This document shows, one piece after another, positions 6,205 through 7,585 of a DNA stretch of 7,585 bases. The notes under the pieces were generated by a model. That model was given only the letters and a program-made list of their open reading frames with translations, ran no database searches and was not told where the DNA came from. The DNA comes from UBA9926 sp964524295 (GTDB lineage: Bacteria; Pseudomonadota; Gammaproteobacteria; Pseudomonadales; Azotimanducaceae): assembly GCA_964524295.1 (NCBI GenBank), contig CAZGCW010000187.1, positions 1 through 7,585 on the forward strand, read 5' to 3'. A program made the translations under genes and the position numbers. Positions within the stretch are counted from its first letter, which is position 1. Each line of letters opens with the position of its first letter.

Positions 6205-6363
6205 ACTACCCGAATTTTTTCTTAATTACGCTTTAACCGACTACTAAATTCCTTTAGGATATTGCACATGCTCGTCAATGGGTAACGTTGTCTTTACCCT
6301 AGACTCACATAACTGGATGCTGTATCTCCTTAAAAAAGCAGCACCAACTAATGGGAAATTAAA

Positions 6364-7585
6364 ATGTCATCGAAAATCACTGGCTACAAAACAACACCAT
6401 TTCGACGTACTTTATTAGCTGCCGGCGTTGCAGCTGCGCTGGGAACATCGGCGAGTCTGACTTTCTCTGCTGAGATTGAAGAAATTGTCGTCACGGCCAG
6501 ACAGCGAACTGAATCTTCGCAGGATATCCCGATGATGATTCAATCACTCACCGGAGAAGACCTTGAAAAGCAAGGTATCACCACTCTGGAAGATTTTTCC
6601 AGATTTGTCGCCGGCCTTAATATCCAAACCTCAACACCAGGCCAGAACACGATCGTTTTCCGCGGTGTGAGCGACGGTGGCGGATTCCTGGTTGACCCAA
6701 CTGCAGCGGTCTATCTGGATGAACAACCCATGTCACAAACATCCTGGGCGCCCGATGTATACCCGGTTGATATCGCCCGGGTCGAAGCTCTTGCCGGTCC
6801 CCAATCAACCCTTTACGGTGCTTCTTCCCAGAGTGGCGCAATCCGGGTTATCACCAACAAACCCAACACCGAAGCCTTCGAAGCCAACATTGGTGTGGGT
6901 ATCACGCAGGTAGAAAATGGCGGTATCGGGCATGACCTCGATGCGACCGTTAACATACCCGTGAGCGATAGCGTCGCCATTCGACTATCTGGATTCAGTG
7001 CAGAAGATGCGGGCTTTATCGACAATGTATTAGGAACTACCGTATTTGACGATTACTTTGGCACGGGTATGGGTGGCCTCAAGGATAATAGCGCACTGGT
7101 TGAAGATGAAATCAATTCAGTTGAATGGCAAGGTGCCAGAGCAGCCATCCGCTGGCTCGTCAACGATAACTGGACGGCGACATTAGGCACCAATTACCAA
7201 GACCTTAAAGCTAACGGCTATAGCGATTATGACCCAACGGTAGGTGACTTGAGCACGGTCAAATTTTCCGACGAATTCCGGACTGATGAATGGACTCAGA
7301 CTAGCCTGGTCATTGAAGGCGATCTTGGCTTTGCCCAATTGGTGTCGGCGACATCCTACTATGATCGCGATTTCCTGTACCAACACGATACGCAATCTTA
7401 TGCAGCTTACTTCCACTACAATTTTGGCCACTGCTATTACACGAATGCAGTTACCGGCGCCTGCGAAGGGGGTTTCCCAACTTATGATTTTGGCTTAGAC
7501 CCCACCGGGTACCTGATCAATGATCAGTGGCACAAGAGCTTTACCCAAGAAATCAGGTTAACCGGTTCAACTAACCGGACTAACT
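6364..7585 (+). CDS. TonB-dependent outer-membrane receptor, N-terminal part (cut by window end)
   Basis: Open to the window edge for 407 codons; family members usually have 700-1000, so only the plug and early barrel are seen. ATG at 6364 has a modest GGGA 7 bases upstream. Residues 1-36 are a Sec signal peptide (PFRRTLLAAGVAAALGT, likely cleavage after TFSA). The TonB box follows at once: EEIVVTARQR (39-48). The plug domain (about 50-165) shows the usual blocks: SSQDIPMMIQSLTGEDL, GITTLEDFSRFVAGLNI, FRGVSDGG (99-106), PTAAVYLDE (112-120), and VEALAGPQSTLYGASSQSGA (140-159), where the family norm is 'VEVLRGPQGTLYGxxxxGG'. Alternating aromatic strands of the barrel start after about 170. Cys357 and Cys367 sit in a probable surface loop and could form a disulfide. 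It would import siderophores, cobalamin, glycans or other large substrates with TonB-ExbB-ExbD; the visible part does not tell which. Confidence 0.92.
   Translation, partial: MSSKITGYKTTPFRRTLLAAGVAAALGTSASLTFSAEIEEIVVTARQRTESSQDIPMMIQSLTGEDLEKQGITTLEDFSRFVAGLNIQTSTPGQNTIVFRGVSDGGGFLVDPTAAVYLDEQPMSQTSWAPDVYPVDIARVEALAGPQSTLYGASSQSGAIRVITNKPNTEAFEANIGVGITQVENGGIGHDLDATVNIPVSDSVAIRLSGFSAEDAGFIDNVLGTTVFDDYFGTGMGGLKDNSALVEDEINSVEWQGARAAIRWLVNDNWTATLGTNYQDLKANGYSDYDPTVGDLSTVKFSDEFRTDEWTQTSLVIEGDLGFAQLVSATSYYDRDFLYQHDTQSYAAYFHYNFGHCYYTNAVTGACEGGFPTYDFGLDPTGYLINDQWHKSFTQEIRLTGSTNRTN

Larger units (their letters stand above)
5875..6363. other. Long intergenic region between divergent glycosylase and TonB receptor genes
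   Basis: About 490 bases without a convincing gene. The + strand frame 5942-6172 is open, but its product is low-complexity, Pro/Ser/Asn-rich and has no clear ribosome binding site. The region instead contains structure: AATGGG at 5941, 6158, 6277 and 6350 (+) and 6197-6202 (-), three of these as TCAATGGG; inverted repeats at 5903-5965 and 6149-6204; CGGTT/AACCG at 6090-6101; and GGGTAA/TTACCC at 6280-6299, 64 bases before the receptor start. It must carry the promoters for both flanking genes. I cannot assign a strong receptor promoter; TTTAAC (6231-6236), 17 bases, TAGGAT (6254-6259) is the best weak match. Confidence 0.5.

Noticed and set aside
6147..6212. Possible tRNA on the - strand: TAGTTCAATGG matches the D-arm of tRNA-Gly.
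   Set aside because: The D-stem partner does not pair, there is no 5-bp anticodon stem with 7-base loop, no TTCGA T-loop and no acceptor pairing. A tRNA relic cannot be excluded, but it is not a functional tRNA.

Overview
The window looks like chromosomal DNA of an aerobic Gram-negative bacterium, most likely a gammaproteobacterium with a marine or environmental lifestyle. The grounds are a TonB-dependent outer-membrane receptor, a PuuB-like FAD amine oxidase, an AlkX/YcaQ-type glycosylase with the QxD motif, a GPH-family symporter and moderate GC. This is inference from gene families; no rRNA or marker gene is present. Lineage below class cannot be read from the sequence.

Layout. At the left edge (1-210, + strand) is the C-terminal part of a DUF385/F420H2-quinone-reductase-like gene, interrupted by an in-frame TGA at 55-57. 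Tail to tail with it, on the - strand, lies a membrane-anchored 138-aa protein of apparently the same split-barrel superfamily (464-880). A GTG-initiated 152-aa protein of unknown function (1033-1491) follows on the + strand. It converges on a block of three - strand genes: an AlkX/YcaQ-like DNA crosslink glycosylase (4669-5874, TTG start), a PuuB/OrdL-like FAD oxidoreductase (3152-4462) and a GPH/MelB-type symporter (1532-2980). The right edge holds the first 407 codons of a TonB-dependent receptor (6364 to the window end, + strand).

Function. The oxidoreductase and the symporter share strand and order, with about 170 bases between them. They could serve uptake and oxidation of an amine or similar solute, but the gap is too large to assert an operon. 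The glycosylase is probably an independent DNA-repair gene. The receptor would import a large or scarce substrate that the visible part does not identify.

The least explained stretch is the 490 bases between the divergent glycosylase and receptor genes (5875-6363). It has no convincing ORF. It does have a recurrent AATGGG motif, two sets of interleaved inverted repeats, and a terminator-like hairpin with a U-run on the - strand that has no gene feeding into it. This is the best place in the window to look for an undescribed regulatory element or small RNA. I do not see a multi-gene novel system.
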